Below, piece after piece: positions 8,056 through 15,908 of a DNA stretch of 64,000 nt. The stretch spans positions 855,200 through 919,199 of the forward strand of contig NZ_FOKE01000001.1 in assembly GCF_900112065.1 (NCBI RefSeq), in the 5' to 3' direction. The notes beneath the pieces were generated by a model. It worked only from the letters and a program-made list of their open reading frames with translations, was not told the origin of the DNA and searched no databases. Both the position numbers and the translations under genes were made by a program. Source of the DNA: Cohnella sp. OV330. GTDB lineage: Bacteria; Bacillota; Bacilli; Paenibacillales; Paenibacillaceae. The number at the start of each line of letters is the position of its first letter. Position 1 is the first letter of the stretch.

Positions 8056-9336
8056 CTACATCAAATAACGCAAATAAATGTACCCGCTGCACAAGACGAT
8101 CGACAGCAGCATGAGCGGGAATCCGATCTTCATGTAGGCGAGAAAGCGGATCGGATGCCCTTCTTTCGCCGACATCCCGGCCGCGATCAAGTTGGCGCTG
8201 GCGCCGATCAGCGTGCCGTTGCCGCCAAGGCAGGCGCCGAGCGCGAGACTCCACCAGAGCGGTTCCAGATCGGTCACGCCCATACGGCCCATCTCCTGGA
8301 TGAGCGGAATCATCGTCGCGACGAACGGGATGTTGTCCAGGAAAGCGGAGGCGATCGCGCTCAGCCACAGGATCAGCATGGACGAGGCTACGAGGTCGCC
8401 GCCGGTCCAATCGATCGCGCGCGCGGCCAGCTCGGCGATGACGCCGGTCTCCACGAGTCCCGATACGAGCACGAACAGGCCGATGAAGAAAAAGATCGTC
8501 GTCCACTCCACGCGGGTGAACGCCTCCTCCATCTTGCGCTCGCCGGCGAGCAGCAGGAGCAGAAAAGCGCCCGCCAGCGCCACGGTAGCGGATTCCAGAT
8601 GCAGGCTTTGGTGGAGGAAGAAGCCCGCGATCGTGAGTCCCAGCACGGTCAGACTCTTCGCGAGCAGCCTGCGGTCCGTGATGAGATCCGAGGCTTCCAT
8701 GCGAAGCAGCTCCGCCTTGAGCTCCGGCGTCGTGCGGATTTGCTTGCGGAACAGCCAGATATAGAACGGAATATAGACGAGCAGCACGATGCCGGCGATG
8801 GGCGCCAGATTCCAGATGAACGACATGAACGTCAGGCTCTTCTCCGCGCTGCCGATCATGATGTTCGGCGGATCGCCGATCAGCGTGGCCGTGCCGCCAA
8901 TGTTCGAAGCCATGAACTGCGCGATGATGAAAGGGACGGGCGGGACACGCAGTTGTCTCGCGATGCCGAAGGTAACGGGCGCCATGAGGAGCACGGTCGT
9001 CACGTTGTCGAGAAACGCCGAGGCGACCGCCGTCAGGATCGCCAGCAGGATCAAGATGCGGACGGGCTCGCCCTTCGCCCGCTTGGCCGCCAGGACCGCG
9101 ATCGCCCGAAACAATCCCGTATCCGAGACGACGCTGACGATGATCATCATGCCGATGAGCAGGCCCAGCGTGTTGAAGTCGATATGGCGGATCGCCGTCT
9201 CCTGGTCGACGATGCCGCCCGCTATCATAACGACGCCTCCGATCATGGCGACGACGGTGCGGTGGATTTTCTCCGAGACGATTAGCGCATAGATGATCAG
9301 GAAAATGCCGATCGCATAGTAAGCTTGTTGCTCCAT
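8056..9336 (-). CDS. ArsB/NhaD-type ion transporter (SLC13-like permease)
   Basis: A 426-residue integral membrane protein with roughly 10-12 hydrophobic segments arranged as an internal duplication. SAFLDNVTTVLL in the first half and SAFLDNIPFVAT in the second correspond. So do GGTATLIGDPPN and GGNGTLIGASAN, the re-entrant hairpin motifs of the ion-transporter superfamily. The ATG at 9336 has GGAGG four bases upstream. It stands alone, with array A downstream and a bidirectional terminator upstream. Transport of arsenite, sodium or an organic anion is possible; the family name says no more. Confidence 0.88.
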   Translation of the reverse strand: MEQQAYYAIGIFLIIYALIVSEKIHRTVVAMIGGVVMIAGGIVDQETAIRHIDFNTLGLLIGMMIIVSVVSDTGLFRAIAVLAAKRAKGEPVRILILLAILTAVASAFLDNVTTVLLMAPVTFGIARQLRVPPVPFIIAQFMASNIGGTATLIGDPPNIMIGSAEKSLTFMSFIWNLAPIAGIVLLVYIPFYIWLFRKQIRTTPELKAELLRMEASDLITDRRLLAKSLTVLGLTIAGFFLHQSLHLESATVALAGAFLLLLLAGERKMEEAFTRVEWTTIFFFIGLFVLVSGLVETGVIAELAARAIDWTGGDLVASSMLILWLSAIASAFLDNIPFVATMIPLIQEMGRMGVTDLEPLWWSLALGACLGGNGTLIGASANLIAAGMSAKEGHPIRFLAYMKIGFPLMLLSIVLCSGYIYLRYLM

Positions 9337-9366
9337 AGAACCTCCGTATGCCGACGATCAAGGAAA

Positions 9367-9391
9367 AAGAGCCTGCGGCCGGCAGGCTCTT
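9367..9391. terminator. Bidirectional intrinsic terminator
   Basis: AAGAGCCTGC (9367-9376) pairs perfectly with GCAGGCTCTT (9382-9391) around a 5-base loop. Runs of A on one side and T on the other allow termination in both directions. It separates the hydrolase gene from the transporter gene. Confidence 0.9.
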
Positions 9392-9471
9392 CCTTTTTTC
9401 GTTTTATCGCTTCTTTACTTAACTATATATCGTCGCTCCGATTCGTTCAAGGCGGACCGCGCCAGCCTCGC

Positions 9472-11601
9472 TTACACCAGGTTCCAGAACAAGGCCGTGT
9501 TCGCCACAGCGATCATCGTGAACAGGATCGCGTTCATAAAGGCGCCCAGCCACACGTTGTTGGTCTTCTCGAACAGCTTGCGGGAATAGACGGCCGCCAC
9601 AGCGAGACACGGCACCAGCGCAAACAGCAAAATGCCGTTGAGCGCCTGGCCGGGATACAGCGCCACGCCCGTGATGAAGTCCTTGCCGTATTGGAAGGCG
9701 AGCCACAGCGCCAGGCCGCCCATGTTCAGCGCGATCGCCCAGAAGTAGCCGCCCCGCTGCCCGCGCGTATTGGCGTTCAGCGCCACGGTGCCGACGAAGT
9801 AGTAGATCAGGAAGAAAGGCATATACCGCAGCGCCGTAATGAAATGCTCCGCTTGGAAGGTGCGTACCGCGAGCACCCAGAGACGGAAGTCGGTGCCGAA
9901 TACGGCCTGCACGGCGAACAGAAGCAGGTATCCGCCCAGCGCGGCCAACGCTGCGACGCACAGGCTGGCGACGATGGTCGCCGGATTGAGGCTGATGCCG
10001 TAGTTGCTGAACCTCGTGCCGGCATCCTTCTTAATGAAGAAGTGGAACGCAAAAGTGATAAACACCATGATGGCCGCCGATACGAGCGCCCAGTACACGA
10101 TCTGGTTCGTCGTCGGTTCGTTGAAGAAGGCGCCCAGCGGGAAGAGATGCTCCGCGTATTGGAAAATGAGCCACATGGCGAACGCGGCGAACGCGAGGAT
10201 AAGCGAACCGATGCGCGTCCGCGCCAGCCATGCGCCTGCGCGCGACTTGCCCGGAGCAAACCCGGCGGCGAACGCCAGCACGCCGAGGCCCGCCAACGCG
10301 AGGCTGATGATCTTGAGCACGTTCAGTCCGTCCGCGGACTTATCCATGAGCGTCGGGAACAGAATCGCGGGGATCAGCGTGCTGAACGCGATCGACAGCC
10401 AGTAGACCGTCTTCTGCTTGCCGCCTGCCGGCGCGGATACGGTGGAGATCGGACCCGTGACCGCGCTGCGCAAGAACGGCGCCCGGAGCAGCAGCGTGAT
10501 CAACGGAACGAACAGCAGGAAAAATCCGACCAGCGCGACTGCGTTGAACGCTTCCTTCAGCCACCAGATCTGATGGCCCGATCCGAGATCCGCATCGGTC
10601 TGGTTCGGCGAAGTGACGCCCTTGAACGCATGCTCATAGAAGGAAATGAGATCGGCGGTCGCCGCCGGAGAAATGTGATTCCACGGATGCGTCTGATTCG
10701 GCGTGAAGATGACGCGTTCGCCGGACTGCGACGGGCGGACGACCTTGTCCTCGAGCTTCAGATCGCCGGACGCGACTTGATAGAACTTGCCCGAATCGCC
10801 GGCCTGGCCGGACGGCAGACCGAGGAACGCTTCGCCCGAAGCCGTCGAGGCGAAGTTTTTGCTCGTGACGGTGCCCTTCACTTTTTTCTCCGAAGCGCTC
10901 TTCTCCGCGTCCGACTTGTTAAAGAAGAACTCGTCATACTGGCCGGCGATCACGCCGACCGTCCGGCTGCCGAACGCCGCCTGCATCTGATCCTGCGGCG
11001 CGATCGCGGCGGCGTACGAGAAGTCCGCTCCGGCCGGGATGCCGGCGTAGATCATGCGGTACCCGGTCTTCAGGGCGTTCATCTCGTCCATGTACATCGC
11101 GACGAGCGAGGAGAAGCCGCCCATGGAGTGGCCGCTGACCGCGATGTAGGCGTTGCCCTTATCGTCCTTTTTCGTATACGGCTGCTGGTAAACGTACTTC
11201 GCCGCATCGAATTGGGAGAAGATCCAGAAAGTGCCGAACATATCCTTCACCGGGATGTCCGCGCTCCACCGCGAGTCGCCGTGGTCGTACATGTCGAGCG
11301 CCAGGACGATATAGCCGCGTCTGGACATCTCGATCGCCGGCGCGTCCTGCATTTCCTTGGAGTTGAGGTAGCCGTGCGTCGTGACGATGACCGGCCGAGG
11401 GTCGTTCGCCCCCGCGCCTTTCGGCATATACAACAGACCGTTCAGCGTCCCGTGATCGCCTTTGAAGGAGATCTCCTTGACCTTTACGTTGTAAAACGAA
11501 GTGTTGAACATGCCCGCCAAAAAGCTGCCCGCAAGAATAAGCGCGAGCGACAGAGCCAGCATGCCGAGCGGTTTTTTCAGAAACGAAGTCGTCTTGGCCA
11601 T
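9472..11601 (-). CDS. Membrane-anchored alpha/beta hydrolase with polytopic C-terminal domain
   Basis: A 709-residue protein. One N-terminal membrane helix (about residues 12-30) is followed by an alpha/beta-hydrolase domain. It has TTHGYLNSKEM near residue 75, the nucleophile elbow GHSMG with Ser159, a YDHGDS loop near 105-110, and a late His (TPNQTHPWNH near 325). From about residue 375 to the end there are some eight to ten hydrophobic helices. The hydrolase probably faces outside, with lipid- or polymer-derived ester substrates (inference). The start is ATG 11601, preceded by AAGGGG; a longer in-frame start at 11646 would run through the leader. A perfect operator palindrome and an attenuator-like hairpin lie upstream. 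Confidence 0.75.
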   Translation of the reverse strand: MAKTTSFLKKPLGMLALSLALILAGSFLAGMFNTSFYNVKVKEISFKGDHGTLNGLLYMPKGAGANDPRPVIVTTHGYLNSKEMQDAPAIEMSRRGYIVLALDMYDHGDSRWSADIPVKDMFGTFWIFSQFDAAKYVYQQPYTKKDDKGNAYIAVSGHSMGGFSSLVAMYMDEMNALKTGYRMIYAGIPAGADFSYAAAIAPQDQMQAAFGSRTVGVIAGQYDEFFFNKSDAEKSASEKKVKGTVTSKNFASTASGEAFLGLPSGQAGDSGKFYQVASGDLKLEDKVVRPSQSGERVIFTPNQTHPWNHISPAATADLISFYEHAFKGVTSPNQTDADLGSGHQIWWLKEAFNAVALVGFFLLFVPLITLLLRAPFLRSAVTGPISTVSAPAGGKQKTVYWLSIAFSTLIPAILFPTLMDKSADGLNVLKIISLALAGLGVLAFAAGFAPGKSRAGAWLARTRIGSLILAFAAFAMWLIFQYAEHLFPLGAFFNEPTTNQIVYWALVSAAIMVFITFAFHFFIKKDAGTRFSNYGISLNPATIVASLCVAALAALGGYLLLFAVQAVFGTDFRLWVLAVRTFQAEHFITALRYMPFFLIYYFVGTVALNANTRGQRGGYFWAIALNMGGLALWLAFQYGKDFITGVALYPGQALNGILLFALVPCLAVAAVYSRKLFEKTNNVWLGAFMNAILFTMIAVANTALFWNLV

Positions 11602-11647
11602 CGAGATCGAAGTCCCCTTTTCGTCAGATAAATTACGACCCACCAAA

Positions 11648-11661
11648 TGATAGCGCTATCA
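11648..11661. promoter_or_regulatory. Perfect cre/LacI-type palindrome
   Basis: TGATAGCGCTATCA is a fully symmetric 14-mer that matches the cre consensus at every position, 47 bases upstream of the hydrolase start. It indicates control by CcpA or a LacI-family repressor. Confidence 0.7.
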
Positions 11662-11782
11662 AAAACGAGCGATGCCGCGATTTTGACAGCCACCTCCCTC
11701 CAAGCGAACGATGTCGTCCATCCCTCCGTACTTATACCTATCAGGTTGTCTCCGCGATCATGCCTGGAGATGCCGGCACAAG

Positions 11783-11836
11783 AAAAAACACCGCAACTTC
11801 CGGCTGCGCACGAAGCGCGGCCGATCGCCGTGGTGT
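11783..11836 (-). terminator. Hairpin with T-run inside the hydrolase leader (possible attenuator)
   Basis: Read leftward, ACACC...GGTGT closes a long stem that contains GCGC-TTCG-TGCGC, followed by six T residues. It lies about 40 bases after a possible start point and about 180 bases before the hydrolase gene, so it would stop leader transcripts unless overridden. No known riboswitch core was recognised. Confidence 0.5.
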
Positions 11837-11873
11837 CTCCTTTTCTCCTACCGAACATTAACTTTGTGCGTTC

Positions 11874-11901
11874 ATCATAGCACAATTCCGCCGGACGTCA
11901 C
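11874..11901 (-). promoter_or_regulatory. Possible leader promoter of the hydrolase gene
   Basis: TATGAT (minus strand, 11874-11879) makes a good -10 box. The -35 candidate GTGACG, 16 bases upstream, is weak. The resulting leader of about 265 bases would contain the hairpin at 11783-11836 and the operator at 11648. Confidence 0.35.
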
Positions 11902-12020
11902 TAGTCTTTTTTTCATAGGCTCGTCCCGCGCGTCCATGACCCGGAATACCGCGCCGATCACCTCGAGCGCCGCATCTCCGGCAGCGATCTTGGCCTGTGA
12001 CGCCGCGAGCCGGATGCCGA

Positions 12021-12287
12021 GCCGCGGCTCGGCAGCGGCTGGATTTGTTTCTGGATAGAAACAAATTGGCGCGCTCCGCTCGGCAAAGGCTGGGTTCGTT
12101 TCTATCCGGAAACAAATGGGCACGCTCCGCTCGGCAGAGGCTGGGTTTGTTGTTATCCAGAAACAAATAGTCACGCACCGCTCGGCAGAGGGTGAGTTTG
12201 TTTCTATCAAGTAACAAGTAGGCTTGCTCAGCTCGACAAAGGCTAGGTTTGTTTCTATCCAGCAACAAATTGACGCGCTCCGCTCGA
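12021..12287. repeat. Intergenic array B: five units of exactly 51 bp
   Basis: Units begin at 12041, 12092, 12143, 12194 and 12245, each exactly 51 bp apart, with a partial unit tail before the first (12021-12040). Each unit has an imperfect dyad (TTTGTTTCT, four bases, AGAAACAAA) followed by a conserved CGCTCCGCTCGGCA-type segment. Because 51 is a multiple of three, the array looks open in several frames and would encode 17-residue repeats, but it has no start or ribosome site of its own. It ends where the kinase remnant begins. Confidence 0.85.
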
Positions 12288-12420
12288 AGCCGAGCATATC
12301 GGCATCAAAATCGCGCAAGACGACCGCATCCGTTTCTGCTTCTACGACGCCTACGGCGTCGAAGTCGACAGCCGGCCGGGCGAGGGTACCCGCGTGTTGG
12401 GAAACGGGCCACGCACTTGA
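12286..12420 (+). pseudogene. 3' fragment of a YesM-type sensor histidine kinase
   Basis: About 45 codons ending in TGA read like the last ATP-binding box of a GHKL kinase. EHIGIKIAQDDRIRFCF, then DAYGVEVDSRPGEGTRV, correspond to the usual 'GIGLxNVxxRI...YG...I.S.PGxGT.V' end block. There is one extra residue in the loop, and the tail after GTRV is degenerate. No other part of the kinase is present. The fragment lies exactly between arrays B and C. Recognition is by pattern memory. Confidence 0.6.
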
Positions 12421-12430
12421 AAGCTAGCTC

Positions 12431-12662
12431 GCCAAGCGTTGATCTACGTTCACGCTTTGGCCGTCTCCTATCCGCTAACCCGCCAAGCGTTGACGTACGT
12501 TCATTCTTTCATCGCCGAGCGCCCATCGACCCACAAAGTATGAATCTACGTCCACACTTGGATCATCAGAATTCCGCCAGCCCTCGAAGTATAGATCTAC
12601 GTTCACACTTTGCTAACCGCATTCCCGCCGACCCGCCAAGCGTAGCTCTACCTTCACACTTG
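12431..12662. repeat. Intergenic array C: five units of exactly 51 bp, different sequence
   Basis: Units begin at 12431, 12482, 12533, 12584 and 12635 with exact 51-bp spacing. The conserved part reads CCAAGCGTTGATCTACGTTC followed by ACACTT. AAGCGT and ACGCTT form inverted ends in unit 1. The sequence is unrelated to array B apart from period and copy number. It ends ten bases before the stop of the AraC gene (12672). Confidence 0.85.
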
Positions 12663-12671
12663 AGAGACAAT

Positions 12672-13547
12672 CTAAGCGTACCCCGCATGCAGCCTGCGGT
12701 ACGCCGCGGGCGACATGCCCGTGTCCTTGCGGAACAGGCGGCCGAAATAGTTCGGGTCCGCGATCCCGACGGCCTCCGCGATCTGCTTCACGGACAGCTC
12801 GGGCGAATGCTCCAGCAGCCTGCGCGCCTTTTCCACCCGGACGTGCCGCACGTATTCGACCGGACTCATGCCGATGTGACGCTTCATGCAGCGGGCGATA
12901 TAGTCCGGGTGAAAATGAAATTCCCGCTCGAGCGTCTCGATCTCGAAAGGCTCGAAGGCCGAGCGGCGCAAATACGCGGACACCTCCTCGGCCAGCCGGC
13001 TCGAACGGGTTTCGGCCGCGGATCCCCGGACGAACTGCTGCATGACGGACAGCAGTTGCACGAACGCGGCCTGCATGCGCCATACTGCGTCGACCGTCAG
13101 CCGGTCGTGCAGCTTGACCAGCCGATCCAGCGCCGCCCATGCTTCGTCCATCCGGAACGCCCCGAACTTCGGAATGTAGACGGGCTGCATGCCCGGCTGG
13201 AGGTCCTTGTCCGTGCCTTTGCGAAGCACGAGCGACCACGGAATGTCGTCGGCGTCGACCGCGCGGTGTTCGGAATCGTGCTTGACGTGAAACCAATACA
13301 GCTCCGTCGGCTCCTCGCAAGGCCGAAACCCCTCGTGCGCTTTCCCCGGCTCCAGCACGAGCACATGGTTAGGTCCGATTGCGTATTCGACGTCGTCCTC
13401 CGCTATGTACAGACATCCCGACTTCACGAACACGATGTCGTACAGGTTGAAGGTACGCCGGAAATGCAGCATGCCCGGGCGCCACGTTCCGTGCCCCGCG
13501 GTCACGAGCTGCGGCATCGGCGGCACTTGCCACTGAATGCAATCCAC
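12672..13547 (-). CDS. AraC-family transcriptional regulator
   Basis: A 291-residue activator-type regulator. The N-terminal cupin-like ligand domain covers about residues 15-150 (FNLYDIVFVKSGCLYIAED). The C-terminal double helix-turn-helix ends with the family signature AVGIADPNYFGRLFRKDTGMSPAAYRR. The start is GTG 13547 with GGAGGG six bases upstream. It is divergent from the glycosidase gene at 13693 across 145 bases and probably activates it in response to a sugar (inference from position). Array C lies directly behind its stop codon and no conventional terminator was seen. Confidence 0.92.
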   Translation of the reverse strand: MDCIQWQVPPMPQLVTAGHGTWRPGMLHFRRTFNLYDIVFVKSGCLYIAEDDVEYAIGPNHVLVLEPGKAHEGFRPCEEPTELYWFHVKHDSEHRAVDADDIPWSLVLRKGTDKDLQPGMQPVYIPKFGAFRMDEAWAALDRLVKLHDRLTVDAVWRMQAAFVQLLSVMQQFVRGSAAETRSSRLAEEVSAYLRRSAFEPFEIETLEREFHFHPDYIARCMKRHIGMSPVEYVRHVRVEKARRLLEHSPELSVKQIAEAVGIADPNYFGRLFRKDTGMSPAAYRRLHAGYA

Positions 13548-13692
13548 CTGTGTCCCTCCCGCTCACGTCGTTTTATCCCATCATAAACGTTGAAGTCGGT
13601 ATTGTGCTAGAGGTCGTCGGTTCGATGTCTATCCGCGGAGGCCTGCCCGCATTACACTGAGGGCATACCAAGTATCCCAAGGGGGCTGTCCG

Positions 13693-15663
13693 ATGCGATT
13701 TCGCCAGGTACATTTGGATTTCCACACGTCGGAGCTGATCGAAGGAATCGGCTCGTCGTTTTCTGCCGAGCAATTCCAAGCGATGCTTAAGCTCGGGCAC
13801 GTAGACTCGATTACGGTGTTCTCGAAATGCCATCACGGGTGGGCGTACCATCCGTCGACCGCGAACGAGATGCATCCGCATCTATCGTTCGACCTGCTCG
13901 GCGCCCAGATCGAAGCCGCGCATGCGATCGGCGTCAAGACGCCGGTCTATCTGTCGGCAGGCCTCGACGAGAAGCTGGCGCGCGTCCGCCCGGATTGGCT
14001 GTTCCGCGCCGCCGACGAGAAGACGCAGTGGGCGCCTGACTTCTTCACGCCGGGCTATCACGAATTTTGCATGAACACGCCGTATCTCGACGTGCTCGTC
14101 GCCCAGATCGAAGAAGTCGTCCAAACGTACGATGCGGACGGCATCTTCCTCGACATCGTCGGCGTCCGCAGGTGCTACTGCCAGCACTGCATCAGATCGG
14201 CGCGCGCGGCCGGCATCGATCCTCGCGATACGGCTGCGATGCGCCCTCTTTGGGAGCAGACCTACCTCCGGTACGCAGAACGGACGAACGAGGCCGTTCA
14301 TCGGCATCGCCCGGAGCTGCCCGTATTCCACAACGGCGGCCACATCCCGCAGGGGCGGCGCGATTTGGCGTTTCTCAACACGCATCAACTCGAGCTGGAG
14401 TCTCTCCCGACGGGCGGCTGGGGTTACGACCATTTCCCCCTGTCCGCGCGGTACGTCCAACAGCTCGGCCGTCCTTTTCTCGGCATGACCGGCAAGTTCC
14501 ACCTGTCGTGGGGAGAATTCGGCGGCTACAAGCACCCGAACGCCCTTCGGTACGAGACGGCGCTGAGCCTGGCGAACGGCGCGGGCTGCTCCGTCGGGGA
14601 CCAACTCCATCCGGACGGCTTGATGGACGAGGCGACGTACCGGCTGATCGGGGCGGCTTATAAGGAAGTCGAGGAAAAAGAAGCCTGGTGCGAGAGCACT
14701 GTGAACGTCGCCGACATCGCCGTCTTTGGCGTTGAAGCTTCGGGCCGTCACCGAGGCGCCGGCGGCAACGTCGCGGACGCCGACAAAGGCGCGGCGCGGA
14801 TGCTGCTCGAGACGAATCGGCTGTTCGACGTCGTCGACCTGGCGTCGGACTGGGCGGCCTATCCCGTGCTCATCCTTCCGGACCTGATCCCGGCAGACGC
14901 CGAGATCGAAGCGAAGCTGGCGGCCTACGTCGGCCAGGGCGGACGAGTGCTCGCCACGGGAAGCGCCGGACTGCGTCCGGACGGTTCCGGCTTCGCCCTC
15001 GACTTCGGCGCGCGTTGGACCGGCGCCAATCCGTACCGCCCGGACTACTTCGTCCCCGCGGGTCCGTTCGGTCCGGGCGAAGGCGCTTCTGCCGTCATGT
15101 ACGGCGAAGGCCAGCGTATCGAAGCCGCCGGCGGACGAGTGCTCGGTTACCGCGAGAACCCGTATTTTAACCGGGACGCTTTCTCCTTCTCGTCCCACCT
15201 CCATACGCCGAACGATAGACAGAGCCGCGAACCCGGCATGATCGAGCACGACGCCGGCATCTACATCGCGTGGAACGTCTTCGGCGCCTACGCCGAGCAT
15301 GGCAATCTCGTGCTGCGGCAGATGGTGGACTATGCGCTCGACCGCTTGCTCGCGGCTCCGACACTCGAGACGACGCTGCCCGCGCAAGGCGTGACGACGT
15401 TGCAGGAACAGCCAACCCATCGCCGTCTCGTGCACCACTTATTGTACGCCTCCCCCGTTCGGCGCGGGAAGAATGTGGAGATCGTCGAGGACCTGATCCC
15501 GATCCGCGACGTCGCGTGCACGGTGCGCACGGACCGTCCCATTGGCAGCGTCTATCTGGCGCCGCAGATGACCGAGCTGCCTTTTAAGGCGCAGGATGGC
15601 GCGGTCAGGTACACGGTCCCGGTCGTCGAGTGCCACCAGATGGTCGTGCTGCAGTTCGAGTAA
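13693..15663 (+). CDS. GH42/GHL6-like glycosidase with trimerisation-type domain
   Basis: A 656-residue cytosolic enzyme without a signal peptide. The opening RFRQVHLDFHTSE and the segment DADGIFLDIVG are typical of the barrel annotated as 'hypothetical glycosyl hydrolase 6'. The FLDI Asp and the later ELESLPTGGWGYDHFP Glu are candidate acidic residues. Residues about 370-560 resemble the beta-galactosidase (GH42) trimerisation domain (VLILPDLIPADAEIEAKL; YVGQGGRVLATG). The C-terminal beta-sandwich follows. The gene is alone on its strand, divergent from the AraC regulator. The substrate is probably a beta- or alpha-linked oligosaccharide made available by neighbouring secreted enzymes; this is not proven. 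Confidence 0.78.
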   Translation: MRFRQVHLDFHTSELIEGIGSSFSAEQFQAMLKLGHVDSITVFSKCHHGWAYHPSTANEMHPHLSFDLLGAQIEAAHAIGVKTPVYLSAGLDEKLARVRPDWLFRAADEKTQWAPDFFTPGYHEFCMNTPYLDVLVAQIEEVVQTYDADGIFLDIVGVRRCYCQHCIRSARAAGIDPRDTAAMRPLWEQTYLRYAERTNEAVHRHRPELPVFHNGGHIPQGRRDLAFLNTHQLELESLPTGGWGYDHFPLSARYVQQLGRPFLGMTGKFHLSWGEFGGYKHPNALRYETALSLANGAGCSVGDQLHPDGLMDEATYRLIGAAYKEVEEKEAWCESTVNVADIAVFGVEASGRHRGAGGNVADADKGAARMLLETNRLFDVVDLASDWAAYPVLILPDLIPADAEIEAKLAAYVGQGGRVLATGSAGLRPDGSGFALDFGARWTGANPYRPDYFVPAGPFGPGEGASAVMYGEGQRIEAAGGRVLGYRENPYFNRDAFSFSSHLHTPNDRQSREPGMIEHDAGIYIAWNVFGAYAEHGNLVLRQMVDYALDRLLAAPTLETTLPAQGVTTLQEQPTHRRLVHHLLYASPVRRGKNVEIVEDLIPIRDVACTVRTDRPIGSVYLAPQMTELPFKAQDGAVRYTVPVVECHQMVVLQFE

Positions 15664-15844
15664 ATAAGTAAAGCGGCTGTAAGCGAGGTTGCCGCGGCTG
15701 CAGCGCGGGATGCGGGCTTAACGCCGGCCTGCAAGCATGAAATGCGCGCTTGCAGCGCTGGCGCGTGGCGTAGCCGCAGATTTTGCTCTTGCAGCGCGGC
15801 TTGCGGCTGTGAGCGCGCCTTTCGCAGCTGCGCAAAAGCGAAAA

Positions 15845-15893
15845 GCTCGCCTTCCTCTTGGCCAAGATGGCCTTGCGGAGGGCGAGCCTTTTT
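15845..15893. terminator. Terminator between convergent glycosidase genes
   Basis: GCTCGCCTTCC (15845-15855) pairs with GGAGGGCGAGC (15877-15887), followed by CTTTTT on the plus strand; there is T-rich sequence on the minus strand too. It serves the gene ending at 15663 and the GH87 gene ending at 15909. The 180 bases before it are GC-rich with recurring TGCAGCGC but no gene. Confidence 0.8.
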
Positions 15894-15908
15894 CCCATCT
15901 TTTTCTGA

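Noticed and set aside
9325..11631. Very long open frame on the plus strand opposite the hydrolase gene
   Set aside because: Rich in Arg, Gln, Glu and His without domains. It is a GC-rich antisense shadow of a gene with clear motifs.
12041..12287. Array B considered as a CRISPR array
   Set aside because: The regions between dyads are as conserved as the dyads themselves, so there are no unique spacers, and no cas genes are present.
11858..12318. Open frames through array B that look like a repeat protein
   Set aside because: They exist because the 51-bp unit is a multiple of three. No ribosome site or start fits, and the non-repeat tail is not a recognised domain.
15664..15844. Recurring TGCAGCGC motifs after the glycosidase gene considered as another 51-bp array
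   Set aside because: Spacings are 30, 52 and 39 bases without a stable period. Kept only as a note in the terminator entry.
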